DNA of 64,000 nt from Alicyclobacillus mali. GTDB lineage: Bacteria > Bacillota > Bacilli > Alicyclobacillales > Alicyclobacillaceae. Under the pieces are notes generated by a model. The model saw only the letters and a program-made list of their open reading frames with translations. It was not told where the DNA came from and searched no databases. Location: the NCBI RefSeq assembly GCF_017329565.1, contig NZ_JAFMTT010000006.1; one strand, 5' to 3'. The translations under genes and the position numbers were made by a program. Shown here piece after piece: positions 42,165 through 51,336 of this stretch (its first letter is position 1; every line of letters begins with the position of its first letter).

Positions 42165-43013
42165 TTGCGCCAGATAGGGTTGTTGTACAATGTGCATAAG
42201 CAGGAAGCGTGCTCGGTGCGTAGCGACATTTGCCGCCAAATGGAGAATACGGGGATTCGCGTGCTCGACGTGCCGATTGATCACGATACGGCGATTGTCG
42301 AGTCGCATCCGGAACTGAAATCGTGTGAACTCGTCATCGTCCTTGGCGGAGATGGCACGCTGCTCGGGGTGGCCCGCCAGCTGTCTCCGTTTCACGTCCC
42401 GATGTTTGGCGTGAACATCGGCCACCTAGGCTTCTTGACGGAGTCGGAACCTTCGCAACTGGAGCTTGCGTTGGAGCGGATTGTAGCGGGCGAATACAAC
42501 TTGGAGACTCGCCTGATGCTTGAGGCGTTTGTGTACCGCGAGCTTCGGGAAATTGCGCACTACACGGCGCTCAACGACGTCGGCGTGGGCAAAGGTTCAT
42601 TTGCGCGCATGGTAACGCTCGACGTACACGTGGATGATGTCTACGTGGACACCTACACCGGCGATGGCGTGATCGTCGCGACGCCCACGGGTTCCACTGC
42701 GTACTCGCTGTCGTGCGGCGGTCCTATCGTGAGTCCGCACCTGCAGGTGATGGTTTTGACGCCCGTGTGCCCACACACCCTGTTTTCAAGGCCGTGTGTG
42801 ATCGACGCATCGTCGTGGGTCAGGCTGTCCGTGCACGCGCGGCACGGCGATGTGGAGATTGCGGTAGACGGACAGGAGGGCATGCAACTCTTCGCCGGGG
42901 ACGAGGTGCTGATTCGGAGGGCTCCCTTCCAGGCGACGTTGGTTCGCCTGCCGGACCGCGAGTTTTTTGGCGTGCTGCGAAGCAAACTCCACGGAGATCC
43001 ATCCTCCATCTGA
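42165..43013 (+). CDS. nadK: NAD kinase
   Basis: 282 residues. The motifs LGGDGTLLG (about 60-68), GVNIGHLGFLTE and TPTGSTAYSLSCGGPI are diagnostic. It phosphorylates NAD to NADP. TTG 42165 is 6 nt after GGGGGAGG. In many Firmicutes nadK lies between tlyA and argR/recN; argR is missing here. Confidence 0.97.
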   Translation: MRQIGLLYNVHKQEACSVRSDICRQMENTGIRVLDVPIDHDTAIVESHPELKSCELVIVLGGDGTLLGVARQLSPFHVPMFGVNIGHLGFLTESEPSQLELALERIVAGEYNLETRLMLEAFVYRELREIAHYTALNDVGVGKGSFARMVTLDVHVDDVYVDTYTGDGVIVATPTGSTAYSLSCGGPIVSPHLQVMVLTPVCPHTLFSRPCVIDASSWVRLSVHARHGDVEIAVDGQEGMQLFAGDEVLIRRAPFQATLVRLPDREFFGVLRSKLHGDPSSI

Positions 43014-43027
43014 GGGGGCGTGGCGAC

Positions 43028-44701
43028 ATGCTGCAGGAATTGTACGTCCGCCACTTCGTCCTGATCGACGAGCTGCGGCTGCAACTGGATGGAGGTCTGC
43101 ACGTGTTGACGGGTGAGACGGGCGCCGGGAAATCGCTCGTCTTGGACGCAACGCGCGCCATCCTTGGCGGGCGGGTCTCGGGCAACGCGGCATCCGACGG
43201 CTCGCCGGCGGTGGTGGAAGCGGTGTTCGACATCGAGACCAACGAGGCGGCCGATCGTCTCCTCGCCTCCTGGGGCATTGACCACAGCGGCGAGATCGTC
43301 GTCTCGCGCACGTTCCATTCGAACGGGCGAGCGCAAAATCGCGTGAACGGCCGGTCCGTGACGGTCCAGATGCTCCGCGAGCTAGGGGATACGCTGGTTG
43401 AGTTGCAAGATCAGCACGAGTCGGTGGCGCTCATGACCGCGCCGTATCAGCGCCGGTTGCTCGATTTGTACGGACAGCACGAGGAACTCGCGACCTCGTG
43501 CGCAGATGCGTATCGGGCATGGCAGGAGGCCCTGCGCTTGTTGCGCGAGGCTCAGGTATCGGAGCGCGAACGCGCGCAGCAGCTCGATCTGTATGCGCTT
43601 CAGGTGCGCGAACTGGAGGAGGCTGGGCTGCGGCCCGGAGAAGAGGAGGAGCTGCGGGCGGAGCGGGATCGGCTCAAGCGCGAGCGGCAAATCGCAGAGT
43701 CCCTGGCCCAAATGGCCGCCCTCCTCGACGACGGGAGGAGCGGCGCCATCGCGAGGTTGCATGAGGCGGAGCGGATGGCAGGGGCGCTTTCGGCGTCGAG
43801 TGACCGAGCGGATGAAATCGCAACATTGCTCGAGACGGCCCGCGTTCATGCAGAAGAAGCGTCGTTCACGCTTCACCGCTTTCTGTCTCGCCTTTCGCAC
43901 GATCCGGCCCGCCTGGACGAGATCGAGGAGCGCCTGGCGATGATCCGCAGGCTTTCGCGCAAATACGGATCAACCACGGAAGAGATGCTCGCCCACCTGG
44001 AACGCGCGCGAGCGCAACTGGAGGCGTGGTCGAAACACGAAGATCGCCTCATGCAACTTCAGGCTGAGGTGGAGGGCCGCGAAGCCGCGTACCGAGCGAT
44101 TGCAGACCGCCTTCACGAGGCGAGGGTTCGGGCGGCGAAATCGCTCGGCGAGGCAATATCCAGTTCGCTCGCTCGGCTTTCCATGGCTCATGCGGAATGC
44201 GAGATCGAAGTGCGCCCGCGCGTGGACGCGCCGACCGAACATGGCTGGGACGAGATCCGCTTTCTCTTTCGAGCAAATCCGGGACAACCTTTGATGCCCT
44301 TACAGAAAGTTGCATCCGGTGGCGAGCTTTCGCGCATGCTACTTGCAGTCAAGGTCGTGATCGCCAACCTCGAACGCACGGAAACGCTGATCTTCGACGA
44401 GATTGACCAGGGTGTGAGCGGCGAAGCGGCTCTGCGCGTGGCGGAGATGCTGCGCGAACTGGGGCAGGACAAGCAGGTCATCTGCGTCACACACGCGCCG
44501 CAGGTGGCCGCTGCGGGGCATGTTCACTATCTCGTCGCGAAGGAATCGGAGGCCGATCGCGCAATTTCCCGTGTTGCGCGCTTGGATGACGATGGCCGCA
44601 TTCAAGAGATCGCGCGACTTTTGGGTTCGGATTTGTCGGACGAGACCGCCCGTGTGCATGCCCGCGCCCTGTTGGAAAGCTTCCGAAGACAGTCCACCTG
44701 A
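43028..44701 (+). CDS. recN: DNA repair protein RecN
   Basis: 557 residues. It is an SMC-like ATPase with Walker A TGETGAGKS (about 30-38), a long central coiled coil (about 150-370), a signature ASGGELSRML near 432-441 and Walker B LIFDEID near 455. It acts early in double-strand break repair. ATG 43028 follows GAGGGGGCG. It is 14 nt from nadK. Confidence 0.97.
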   Translation: MLQELYVRHFVLIDELRLQLDGGLHVLTGETGAGKSLVLDATRAILGGRVSGNAASDGSPAVVEAVFDIETNEAADRLLASWGIDHSGEIVVSRTFHSNGRAQNRVNGRSVTVQMLRELGDTLVELQDQHESVALMTAPYQRRLLDLYGQHEELATSCADAYRAWQEALRLLREAQVSERERAQQLDLYALQVRELEEAGLRPGEEEELRAERDRLKRERQIAESLAQMAALLDDGRSGAIARLHEAERMAGALSASSDRADEIATLLETARVHAEEASFTLHRFLSRLSHDPARLDEIEERLAMIRRLSRKYGSTTEEMLAHLERARAQLEAWSKHEDRLMQLQAEVEGREAAYRAIADRLHEARVRAAKSLGEAISSSLARLSMAHAECEIEVRPRVDAPTEHGWDEIRFLFRANPGQPLMPLQKVASGGELSRMLLAVKVVIANLERTETLIFDEIDQGVSGEAALRVAEMLRELGQDKQVICVTHAPQVAAAGHVHYLVAKESEADRAISRVARLDDDGRIQEIARLLGSDLSDETARVHARALLESFRRQST

Positions 44702-44797
44702 CGGCGGTTCGGGGAGCTTTTTGCGGTCATACGACCACCCGCCGGGGGCACCTTAGATGCACGCACGAGGTGTTACTCACGGGAAGGGGGATGCACC

Positions 44798-46048
44798 ATG
44801 GCGGGTTGGCTTCGCGCGCTCAAAGTCGCCGTGCTCGTGGCTGCCACAGCGCTTCTCTGGACTCCGCCGGTTCGCCACTTGGTGGAACTACCCACATCGG
44901 TCGAGATTTCCACGGACGACGAGATTGCCCTCCCATCGTTTCATCCCTTCTCCATACGCACATGTGTCCGGCCGGTCGATCTGCCGGAAGCCGTCACGGT
45001 GACGGCGGATGCGGGAGATTTTGACGTGACGGATCGCGTCTTCGGCTTCATTCCGTGGCGCACAAGGGTTCACGTGCAGCCCAGTGAACGAGTGATCGTG
45101 GGGGGACAGGCCGTGGGCATTCGCCTGATGTCCGACGGTCCGATGGTGATTGGCTACCGACGCGCGGCCCAAGGCATCAGTCTTGCCGAGGCTCATCACA
45201 TCGAGCTTGGCGACGTGATTCTCTCGGTCGATGGCGTCCCGGTGCACACCGCCAAGGATTTGCAGGCCGCGCTGCGCGGAAAGCGAGCCCCATTTCGCTT
45301 GCTTGTGGCGCGTGGCGATAAGCTGCGCGAGGTCGAAATTCGCGATGTGCACGGTGTGCCGGAGCTCGGTGTCTACGTGCGCGACAAGGCGGTCGGCGTG
45401 GGAACACTCACGTTTTACGATCCGGCGACCGGCCGATTCGGGGCCCTGGGGCATCTCGTGACGGATGCGGACACGGGTCAGCCCATTCAAGGGCGCGGTT
45501 CGCTCTATGAAGCGGCCATCACCGGCATTCAGGCGGGGAAGGCTGGGTTGCCGGGCGAAAAGAAGGGGGTGTTTACCGGCGCAAGTAAAGGAGTGGGCGA
45601 GATCGACGAAAACACGCCGTACGGCGTGTTCGGGCGGATGGATGCCTCTTTTGCGACGCGCACCTCGCCCTTGGCTGGGCCGATTCCCGTGGCGCTGCCG
45701 GGACAGGTGCACACCGGTCCTGCCGTGATGTACACGGTGCTCGGCGGGCAGAAAATCCAAGCGTTTCAGGTGGTCATCGAGCATACCGCTCGCCAGATGA
45801 CGCCTTCCACCAAAAGCATGATTATCCGCGTCGTCGATCCGAAGCTGCTCGCGGCAGCGGGCGGCATTGTCCAGGGCATGAGCGGGAGTCCCATTGTTCA
45901 AGACGGAAGACTCGTGGGCGCCGTCACGCACGTGTTCGTATCCGATCCCGTCCGTGGCTATGGGGTGTACGCGTATTGGATGCTGCACCCGAACAAACAC
46001 GAGCTCACCTTCGCCCCGACGCAATCCGAGCAGGCACAGGCGGCTTGA
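44798..46048 (+). CDS. spoIVB: SpoIVB serine peptidase (S55)
   Basis: 416 residues. An N-terminal membrane anchor (about 5-25), a PDZ domain (about 115-200) and an S55 peptidase domain are present. The catalytic His219 is in GALGHLVTD and Ser362 in QGMSGSPI. SpoIVB is secreted by the forespore and cleaves SpoIVFA to activate SpoIVFB and sigma-K. ATG 44798 follows GGAAGGGGG. Its partners spoIVFA/FB are encoded at 5599-7364. Confidence 0.96.
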   Translation: MAGWLRALKVAVLVAATALLWTPPVRHLVELPTSVEISTDDEIALPSFHPFSIRTCVRPVDLPEAVTVTADAGDFDVTDRVFGFIPWRTRVHVQPSERVIVGGQAVGIRLMSDGPMVIGYRRAAQGISLAEAHHIELGDVILSVDGVPVHTAKDLQAALRGKRAPFRLLVARGDKLREVEIRDVHGVPELGVYVRDKAVGVGTLTFYDPATGRFGALGHLVTDADTGQPIQGRGSLYEAAITGIQAGKAGLPGEKKGVFTGASKGVGEIDENTPYGVFGRMDASFATRTSPLAGPIPVALPGQVHTGPAVMYTVLGGQKIQAFQVVIEHTARQMTPSTKSMIIRVVDPKLLAAAGGIVQGMSGSPIVQDGRLVGAVTHVFVSDPVRGYGVYAYWMLHPNKHELTFAPTQSEQAQAA

Positions 46049-46050
46049 TG

Positions 46051-46089
46051 GACAAGGGCCTCGCGAACGCGCGGCCCTTGTCGACTTTT
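46051..46089 (+). terminator. Terminator after spoIVB
   Basis: A perfect 10-bp stem, GACAAGGGCC (46051-46060) with GGCCCTTGTC (46073-46082), is followed by GACTTTT. Its right arm overlaps the first Spo0A box. Confidence 0.75.
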
Positions 46090-46095
46090 GTCGAA
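46079..46095 (+). promoter_or_regulatory. Tandem Spo0A boxes upstream of spo0A
   Basis: TGTCGAC (46079-46085) and an exact TGTCGAA (46089-46095) are 10 bases apart, one helical turn, so two Spo0A monomers could bind the same face. They lie about 75-90 bases before the expected sigma-H start, consistent with autoregulation of spo0A. Confidence 0.65.
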
Positions 46096-46133
46096 AAAGG
46101 TGACATAAAGGCGAAATTTTTTACATAGTTTTG

Positions 46134-46160
46134 ACAGGAGTCTTGGGCTTGGCGTCGAAT
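46134..46160 (+). promoter_or_regulatory. Sigma-H promoter of spo0A
   Basis: ACAGGAGTC (46134-46142) and GTCGAAT (46154-46160), separated by 11 bases, match the sigma-H consensus RnAGGAwww and RnnGAAT. In Bacillus the sporulation promoter Ps of spo0A is sigma-H dependent. A perfect sigma-A -35, TTGACA (46131-46136), overlaps but has no good -10. Confidence 0.65.
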
Positions 46161-46195
46161 TGGTATGTCCGGAGGATTGCAGAGGGGGTATGGCT

Positions 46196-46996
46196 GTGTC
46201 GATACGCATGAAGGTTCTCTTGGCCGATGATCACCATGAATTCGCGGAAATCTTGAGCGAATTCATTTCCGGACAACCGGATATGGAGGTCTGCGGAATT
46301 GCGCACAACGGCACGGAAGTGCTGAATCTGGTGCGCGAAACGCGGCCGGACGTGTTGATCCTCGACATCATCATGCCCGTGTTGGACGGGCTCGGCGCAC
46401 TGGAACGCCTTTCGGAGGTGACGGATCATCCGCCGAAGGTCATCATGCTCACGGCATTTGGCCAGGAAAGCGTCACGCGGCGCGCAGCCGAACTCGGCGT
46501 TTCGTACTTCATTCTGAAGCCGTTTGATATGCCGGTGTTGGCTGAACGCATTCGCCAGGTGATGTTTGAGGCTCCGGCGCCAGTGGCGGCGACAGCGCAG
46601 GCAATTGTCACGACCATGCCCGCGCCGACTCCGCCCTCACGTCGGTCGATTGATGCACAGATTACGCAGATCATCCACGAGATCGGTGTGCCCGCACACA
46701 TCAAGGGATATCACTATCTCCGCGAGGCCATCGGCCTTGTGTACGAGGACGTGGAGATCCTCGGGTCCATCACCAAGGTGCTGTATCCGAAAATCGCGCA
46801 GCGATTTAAGACGACGCCTTCCCGGGTCGAGCGTGCCATCCGCCACTCCATTGAAGTCGCCTGGGGGCGAGGCAACATGGAGGCCATTCGCCGCGTGTTC
46901 GGCTACACGGTTTCGGCTTCCAAGACCAAGCCCACGAATTCTGAGTTCATCGCGATGATCGCGGACCGGCTGCGAATGGAGCACCGCGTAGGTTAG
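46196..46996 (+). CDS. spo0A: Sporulation master regulator Spo0A
   Basis: 266 residues. The receiver domain has the acidic pair Asp11-Asp12, phospho-acceptor Asp57 (LILDIIMP) and the Lys in FILKPF. The C-terminal sigma-A-contacting DNA-binding domain (about 145-266) contains GYHYLREAI and TPSRVERAIRHSIE. It receives phosphate from Spo0B. GTG 46196 is 7 nt from GGGGG and aligns with family starts; ATG 46190 touches the site. It ends 4 nt into the convergent membrane gene. Confidence 0.97.
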   Translation: MSIRMKVLLADDHHEFAEILSEFISGQPDMEVCGIAHNGTEVLNLVRETRPDVLILDIIMPVLDGLGALERLSEVTDHPPKVIMLTAFGQESVTRRAAELGVSYFILKPFDMPVLAERIRQVMFEAPAPVAATAQAIVTTMPAPTPPSRRSIDAQITQIIHEIGVPAHIKGYHYLREAIGLVYEDVEILGSITKVLYPKIAQRFKTTPSRVERAIRHSIEVAWGRGNMEAIRRVFGYTVSASKTKPTNSEFIAMIADRLRMEHRVG

Positions 46997-47355
46997 CGCG
47001 CGCGAACGCGCAGCGGACGCCCGTTGCCTCGCTTGGTCGCGGTCACCGCCAAGGCGCCGAGAAGGGCGCAGGCTCCACTCCAGAGCCAAACCATGTCGTC
47101 TTGGTAGTAAAAAGCCAGTGAGGCCGCCCAGAGCGCATTTGCGAAGTACAGGACTGCGGAAACCGACAGCCGCCAAATGGAGAGACATCCGGCCGCGAGC
47201 CATCCAATGGCCGCGGTCAATTCCGCAGCGCCCGCCGCTTCGAGCTGTGGAATGTCGGCCGCGGCTCCCGCGCGTGCAATCACCAAACAGGACCAGACGG
47301 CATAACTTCCGAATATCCAGGAGACCACGGCGAGCCCCCATTTCCACGCTCGCAT
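46993..47355 (-). CDS. Small four-helix membrane protein, unknown
   Basis: 120 residues with about four hydrophobic segments (about 5-24, 38-58, 62-80, 85-105) and a basic C-terminal tail. The pattern resembles small DoxX-like or unknown integral membrane proteins, but no motif settles it. ATG 47355 has AAGGGAGGGA upstream; longer frames reaching 47592 cross into the hemQ region. It is convergent with spo0A and divergent from hemQ. Confidence 0.75.
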   Translation of the reverse strand: MRAWKWGLAVVSWIFGSYAVWSCLVIARAGAAADIPQLEAAGAAELTAAIGWLAAGCLSIWRLSVSAVLYFANALWAASLAFYYQDDMVWLWSGACALLGALAVTATKRGNGRPLRVRAR

Positions 47356-47432
47356 GGAATCCCTCCCTTGGACAAGACCTTGATAGATTCGTATGATGCC
47401 GCAGCGCCTCGTATGCGTTTCATCGTCGCGCT

Positions 47433-47460
47433 TTGGGTCCCCCTCGGCCGTTGTGATAAT
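47433..47460 (+). promoter_or_regulatory. Extended -10 promoter for hemQ
   Basis: TGTGATAAT (47452-47460) forms an extended -10. TTGGGT (47433-47438) is a partial -35 with a 16-base spacer. Confidence 0.6.
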
Positions 47461-47485
47461 GTGTACGGCAGAGGAGGGTGACGCT

Positions 47486-48238
47486 ATGGCAGCACCGCAG
47501 ACGCTGGACGGATGGTACGTGTGGCACGATTTCCGCACCATCCGGCGAGAGGCATGGAAGAGCATCGATGTGCATTCGGCTGCCGCGGTCATGCGGGATT
47601 TTACAGCATTCGTTCAAGGTGAGTTGGACGCCCAGCGCTCGCGTTTGGGCAGCTTCGGGCAGTTTGTCCTCGCGGGCACCAAAGCGGACCTGCTGTTTTT
47701 GTACATGCGGCCTACGATTGGCGAGTTAAATGAGGCCAAGGCGAGATTTGAGGCCACGCGCTTCGCCGACTTCACGGAACGGGCGTATTCTTACGTATCC
47801 GTGGTGGAGTTGGGCGGCTATTTGGCCAAGCCCGGCGTTGACGTCGAGCAAGACGAGGTGCTCCAGTTGAGGTTGAAACCTCCTGTGCCGCAGATGCGCT
47901 ATGTCTGCTTTTATCCGATGAATAAGCGCCGCACGTATCCCGACAATTGGTACATGCTCGATGAAGCGGAGAGGAGAAAGCACCTGATGGCGCATGGGCA
48001 AATAGGCCGTCAGTTTGCAGGAAAGGTGAAGCAGATCATCTCCGGCTCGGTCGGCCTCGACGACTGGGAATGGGGTGTGACGCTCTACGCGGACGACCCC
48101 ATCCATTTCAAGAAGCTCATCTACGAAATGAGATTCGACGAATCGAGTGCACGCTTCGCGGAATTTGGACCGTTTTACGTTGGGGAACAGGTCGACGTGG
48201 AAGGGTTGACCACGTGGATGATGACGCTTCACGGGTGA
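47486..48238 (+). CDS. hemQ: Coproheme decarboxylase HemQ (chlorite dismutase family)
   Basis: 250 residues. The active-site Tyr143 and Lys147 are in YPMNKRR and the proximal His170 in MAHGQIGR, with the same 4 and 27 residue spacings as Tyr145/Lys149/His172 of characterised Firmicute HemQ. It converts coproheme III to heme b, the last step of the coproporphyrin-dependent heme pathway. ATG 47486 has GAGGAGGGTGA upstream. Confidence 0.95.
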   Translation: MAAPQTLDGWYVWHDFRTIRREAWKSIDVHSAAAVMRDFTAFVQGELDAQRSRLGSFGQFVLAGTKADLLFLYMRPTIGELNEAKARFEATRFADFTERAYSYVSVVELGGYLAKPGVDVEQDEVLQLRLKPPVPQMRYVCFYPMNKRRTYPDNWYMLDEAERRKHLMAHGQIGRQFAGKVKQIISGSVGLDDWEWGVTLYADDPIHFKKLIYEMRFDESSARFAEFGPFYVGEQVDVEGLTTWMMTLHG

Positions 48239-48256
48239 GAAGGGAGAGGACCGGAG

Positions 48257-49426
48257 ATGGAGGCACTCGTGCGTGAAGTGGAGGCCATTCGCCAACAGCT
48301 CGTCGCTTGGCGCCGACACTTGCACGAACATCCGGAACTGAGTTTTCAAGAGCGAGAAACAGCGGCCTTCATCGAACGCGAATTGACGCAAATGGGTGCG
48401 TTCGAGATCAGCCGGCCGACGGAGACGAGCGTGATCGCCCGGCTCGTCACCGGCCGCCCGGGTCGCGTTCTCGCGCTTCGTGCGGACATTGATGCGCTTC
48501 CCATCGAGGAAGACACAGGGCTGGCGTTTGCTTCAAAGAATCCCGGCGTCATGCACGCGTGCGGACACGACGGACATACCGCCATGCTGCTAGGGGCGTG
48601 CAAGGTGCTCGCTGCGCACCGCGACGAGCTGCGGGGAGAGATTCGCTTCATCTTCCAGCACGCGGAGGAATTGACGCCCGGCGGCGCACAAGAGTTGGTC
48701 GATGCAGGGGTGTTGGATGGCGTGGACGCTGTGATCGGCCAGCACCTGTGGCAGGGGATGGAGAGCTGCCGCATCGGCGTGCGAGCCGGGGAACTCATGG
48801 CTGCGCCGGATACCTTTCACATCCGCATCGTCGGGAGAGGCGGACATGCGGCACAGCCGCATCTCACCGTCGATCCTATCGCGATCGGCGCGCAGATTGT
48901 GGTGAGCCTTCAGCAGCTCGCCAGCCGCCGTGTGGATCCGTTCGAACCATTTGTGCTGAGCGTCACCAAGTTCGTCGGTGGAACCGCGGACAATGTCATC
49001 CCAAACGAGGTGGAGCTATGCGGCACGGTGCGCACCTTCCGCGAGGAGCGCCGCGCTTGGGCCGCACAGGCAATGGAGGCCGTCATCCGGGGAATCGCAG
49101 AGGCACAGGGCGCGTCCTATGAGTTTCGCTACGATCGCGGCTACCGACCGGTGGTGAACGATCCGGAACTCACGGCCTTTGTACGCGCCACCCTCGAGGA
49201 CGAATTCGGCGATCTCGTCACCGACGCGGAGCCGACCATGGGGGGCGAGGATTTCTCCGCGTATCAAACTGTGGCACCCGGCACGTTTTTCTTTACGGGC
49301 ATTCGCCGACCGGATGGCGAGGCGTATCCCCACCACCATCCGCGCTTTGATATCGACGAGAACGCCCTCGTCGTGGGTTGCCGGGCGCTCGTCTCCCTCG
49401 CAACAAGGTATCTCGGGCAGGCGTGA
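48257..49426 (+). CDS. M20D amidohydrolase/aminoacylase
   Basis: 389 residues. It is of the hippurate hydrolase/N-acetyl-diaminopimelate deacetylase type: RRHLHEHPELSF at 19-30, RADIDALP, HACGHDGHT, the catalytic EE (QHAEELTPG) and a C-terminal MGGEDFSAY. It hydrolyses N-acylated amino acids; the substrate is undetermined. It follows hemQ by 18 nt. Confidence 0.92.
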   Translation: MEALVREVEAIRQQLVAWRRHLHEHPELSFQERETAAFIERELTQMGAFEISRPTETSVIARLVTGRPGRVLALRADIDALPIEEDTGLAFASKNPGVMHACGHDGHTAMLLGACKVLAAHRDELRGEIRFIFQHAEELTPGGAQELVDAGVLDGVDAVIGQHLWQGMESCRIGVRAGELMAAPDTFHIRIVGRGGHAAQPHLTVDPIAIGAQIVVSLQQLASRRVDPFEPFVLSVTKFVGGTADNVIPNEVELCGTVRTFREERRAWAAQAMEAVIRGIAEAQGASYEFRYDRGYRPVVNDPELTAFVRATLEDEFGDLVTDAEPTMGGEDFSAYQTVAPGTFFFTGIRRPDGEAYPHHHPRFDIDENALVVGCRALVSLATRYLGQA

Positions 49427-49437
49427 AGCCCCGGGGG

Positions 49438-50184
49438 TTACGTTTTCTCCTCGGGATCCAGTCGGAACAATTCGCGGCCGTGCAGGCGCAGCCATGTCCG
49501 CTGCGCCTGCCAGCCCGGCATCATGCGCGCCACGAGTTCCCAAAATGCGGGTCCGTGATTCATATGCACCAGATGCGCAAGTTCGTGAATAATCACGTAA
49601 TCAATCACGCCCTCAGGCGCTTGAATGAGCCTCCAATTCAGCGACACGTTCCCTTTGCTTGAGCAGCTGCCCCATCGGCTCCGCTGTGCTCGAATTGTAA
49701 CCATGGCAGGCCGCAACCTCGTCTTCTCCGCCCACATGGCCGCTCGGTCGGACAGGTAGGTCTGGGCGAGATCGCGCAGTGTCCGGCAGACCTGCTCATG
49801 CAAGTCGTCGGCTCGCTCGGGCACACGCACAAGGCGGCGGACGTGATCGATCTCGGCTCGGGGGCCGGCGTGGGTGCAGACCACATAGGAGCGTCCGAGA
49901 ATCCGGATCTCGTCGCCCACCTTGAGGCGCTGCGGCGTCGCGACGAAGGTTCTGGCTTGCGTCTCCCGAAGCCAAGAAATGTTCTGCAGAATGACCTCCT
50001 CCACATCCTTCCACGTCGTCCAGCGCGGAGCGCTGACGGAGAATCCGCGATCATCGGCGCGGAGAACGATCCGCTTCTGCGTCGGCCTTCCTGCTCGAAC
50101 GCGGATGAGGATGGATTCATGATCGAACTGGAGTTCACATGCGACGATTTGACCCCTATGGTTGCGAACGATTTTCAGATCCAT
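49438..50184 (-). CDS. YgjP-type metallopeptidase (M48-like, DUF45)
   Basis: 248 residues. The zinc site HELAHLVHMNHGPAF near 203-217 supplies HExxH and the third His; QRSRWGSCSS and LNWRLIQAP are diagnostic of YgjP proteins. E. coli YgjP has been linked to UTP pyrophosphatase activity, while the fold is peptidase-like. It is convergent with the M20D gene and divergent from the lipoprotein. Confidence 0.9.
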   Translation of the reverse strand: MDLKIVRNHRGQIVACELQFDHESILIRVRAGRPTQKRIVLRADDRGFSVSAPRWTTWKDVEEVILQNISWLRETQARTFVATPQRLKVGDEIRILGRSYVVCTHAGPRAEIDHVRRLVRVPERADDLHEQVCRTLRDLAQTYLSDRAAMWAEKTRLRPAMVTIRAQRSRWGSCSSKGNVSLNWRLIQAPEGVIDYVIIHELAHLVHMNHGPAFWELVARMMPGWQAQRTWLRLHGRELFRLDPEEKT

Positions 50185-50287
50185 GGCTCCACTTTATCGC
50201 AATGGGCTCCGGCGGGCGAGCGCATACCCGAGACGCAGTGGGACCAAACTATCGCCATCAGCCTGCAGTCCTCGGAGGGAGTCTCGC

Positions 50288-50812
50288 ATGCCATCTCGTC
50301 GCGCGTTGTCCGCGGTGTCACTTCTCGCAGTCCTTTCGCTGACAGGTGCTGTCGCCGGGTGTGGGCGTGAATTTGACGTGCATCCGTCGGCGCTCGTCGG
50401 CCAGGCGTTGCCGTCGTCAATCGCTGATCCGCCTACAAGCGTCGAACTGGCGCATTATCAAATGCGAAACCCACACTTCAACGTCTTGAGCCACGGTTCA
50501 ACCCTGAACATCTGGTCAGACGATCACGGCTGGAACGGTCACCGGGTGGATCTGTACTACGCACCGGCCGCCATTGTGACCGCTTACCACGGGGACTACA
50601 CCCTCAAGTCGAACGCGCATCTCCAGCGCATCGCGTCCGTTCCCATCCGGAAAAACCAGACATGGTTTGCGGCGTGGAATGTCGGGGCGTATAAGCTTCC
50701 CGATGGATTTTACCTGCTCGCGAAAACCGATGTCGGCCAAGCCACGATTGAAAAGGTCGTGTGGCAACAGGGCCATTACGTCGAAGGCGGCGTGGATTCC
50801 CCCGTTCAGTGA
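50288..50812 (+). CDS. Lipoprotein of unknown function
   Basis: 174 residues with a signal peptide and lipobox (GAVAGC, Cys24). The mature part has several aromatic residues and no motif I know. ATG 50288 follows GGAGGGAG. It is convergent with the permease gene, separated by 5 nt. It is probably attached to the outer face of the membrane. Confidence 0.8.
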   Translation: MPSRRALSAVSLLAVLSLTGAVAGCGREFDVHPSALVGQALPSSIADPPTSVELAHYQMRNPHFNVLSHGSTLNIWSDDHGWNGHRVDLYYAPAAIVTAYHGDYTLKSNAHLQRIASVPIRKNQTWFAAWNVGAYKLPDGFYLLAKTDVGQATIEKVVWQQGHYVEGGVDSPVQ

Positions 50813-50817
50813 CGCGG

Positions 50818-51321
50818 TCAGCGGAAATGAGACCACGCGTTCCACAGCCATTCGAAGAGCACGCCGCCCGCCACCGAGATGAGGAGCGAAACGACAAACC
50901 TGACCAACGTGAATGGGATGCCAAAGAACGGGAATTCGGCGGGCAGGCGCGCGAGCGAGGTCAGTTGCCACGATGTGGTGAACGCGACAACGGCCCCGGG
51001 CGAGGCGTCGGCTGCCAGCAAGCTCACGGCCAATGGGTAGACGGCAAATCGAGAGCCGGTTCCGAGCACCCCCAAGATCGCGCCAAACGCAATTCCCGCG
51101 ATCCCCGCTTCGCGTCCCAACCACTTCGCCACCAACTCCGGTTCGAGCCACTGGCTCACGAGCCCCGCCAGAAACATGGATACCACGATCCACGGCAGGG
51201 ACTGCGCGAGCATGCCGACCGAAGACCTCGCCGCTTCGAGCGCGTCCGAGGGTTCTTGCGCCGAGGCCAGGGCGTATCCCAGCCCGGTTGCGGCGGCGAT
51301 CCACAGCAGTGTTCGATCCAC
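50818..51321 (-). CDS. Small permease-like membrane protein (nucleoside-recognition/YraQ-like)
   Basis: 167 residues and about five membrane helices. Segments such as GILGVLGTGSRFAVYPLA recall half-permeases of the nucleoside-recognition or YraQ types. Transport substrate is unknown. GTG 51321 lies 15 nt after the GH18 gene, suggesting one transcript. Confidence 0.65.
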   Translation of the reverse strand: MDRTLLWIAAATGLGYALASAQEPSDALEAARSSVGMLAQSLPWIVVSMFLAGLVSQWLEPELVAKWLGREAGIAGIAFGAILGVLGTGSRFAVYPLAVSLLAADASPGAVVAFTTSWQLTSLARLPAEFPFFGIPFTLVRFVVSLLISVAGGVLFEWLWNAWSHFR

Positions 51322-51336
51322 ATCATCATCCCCGTT

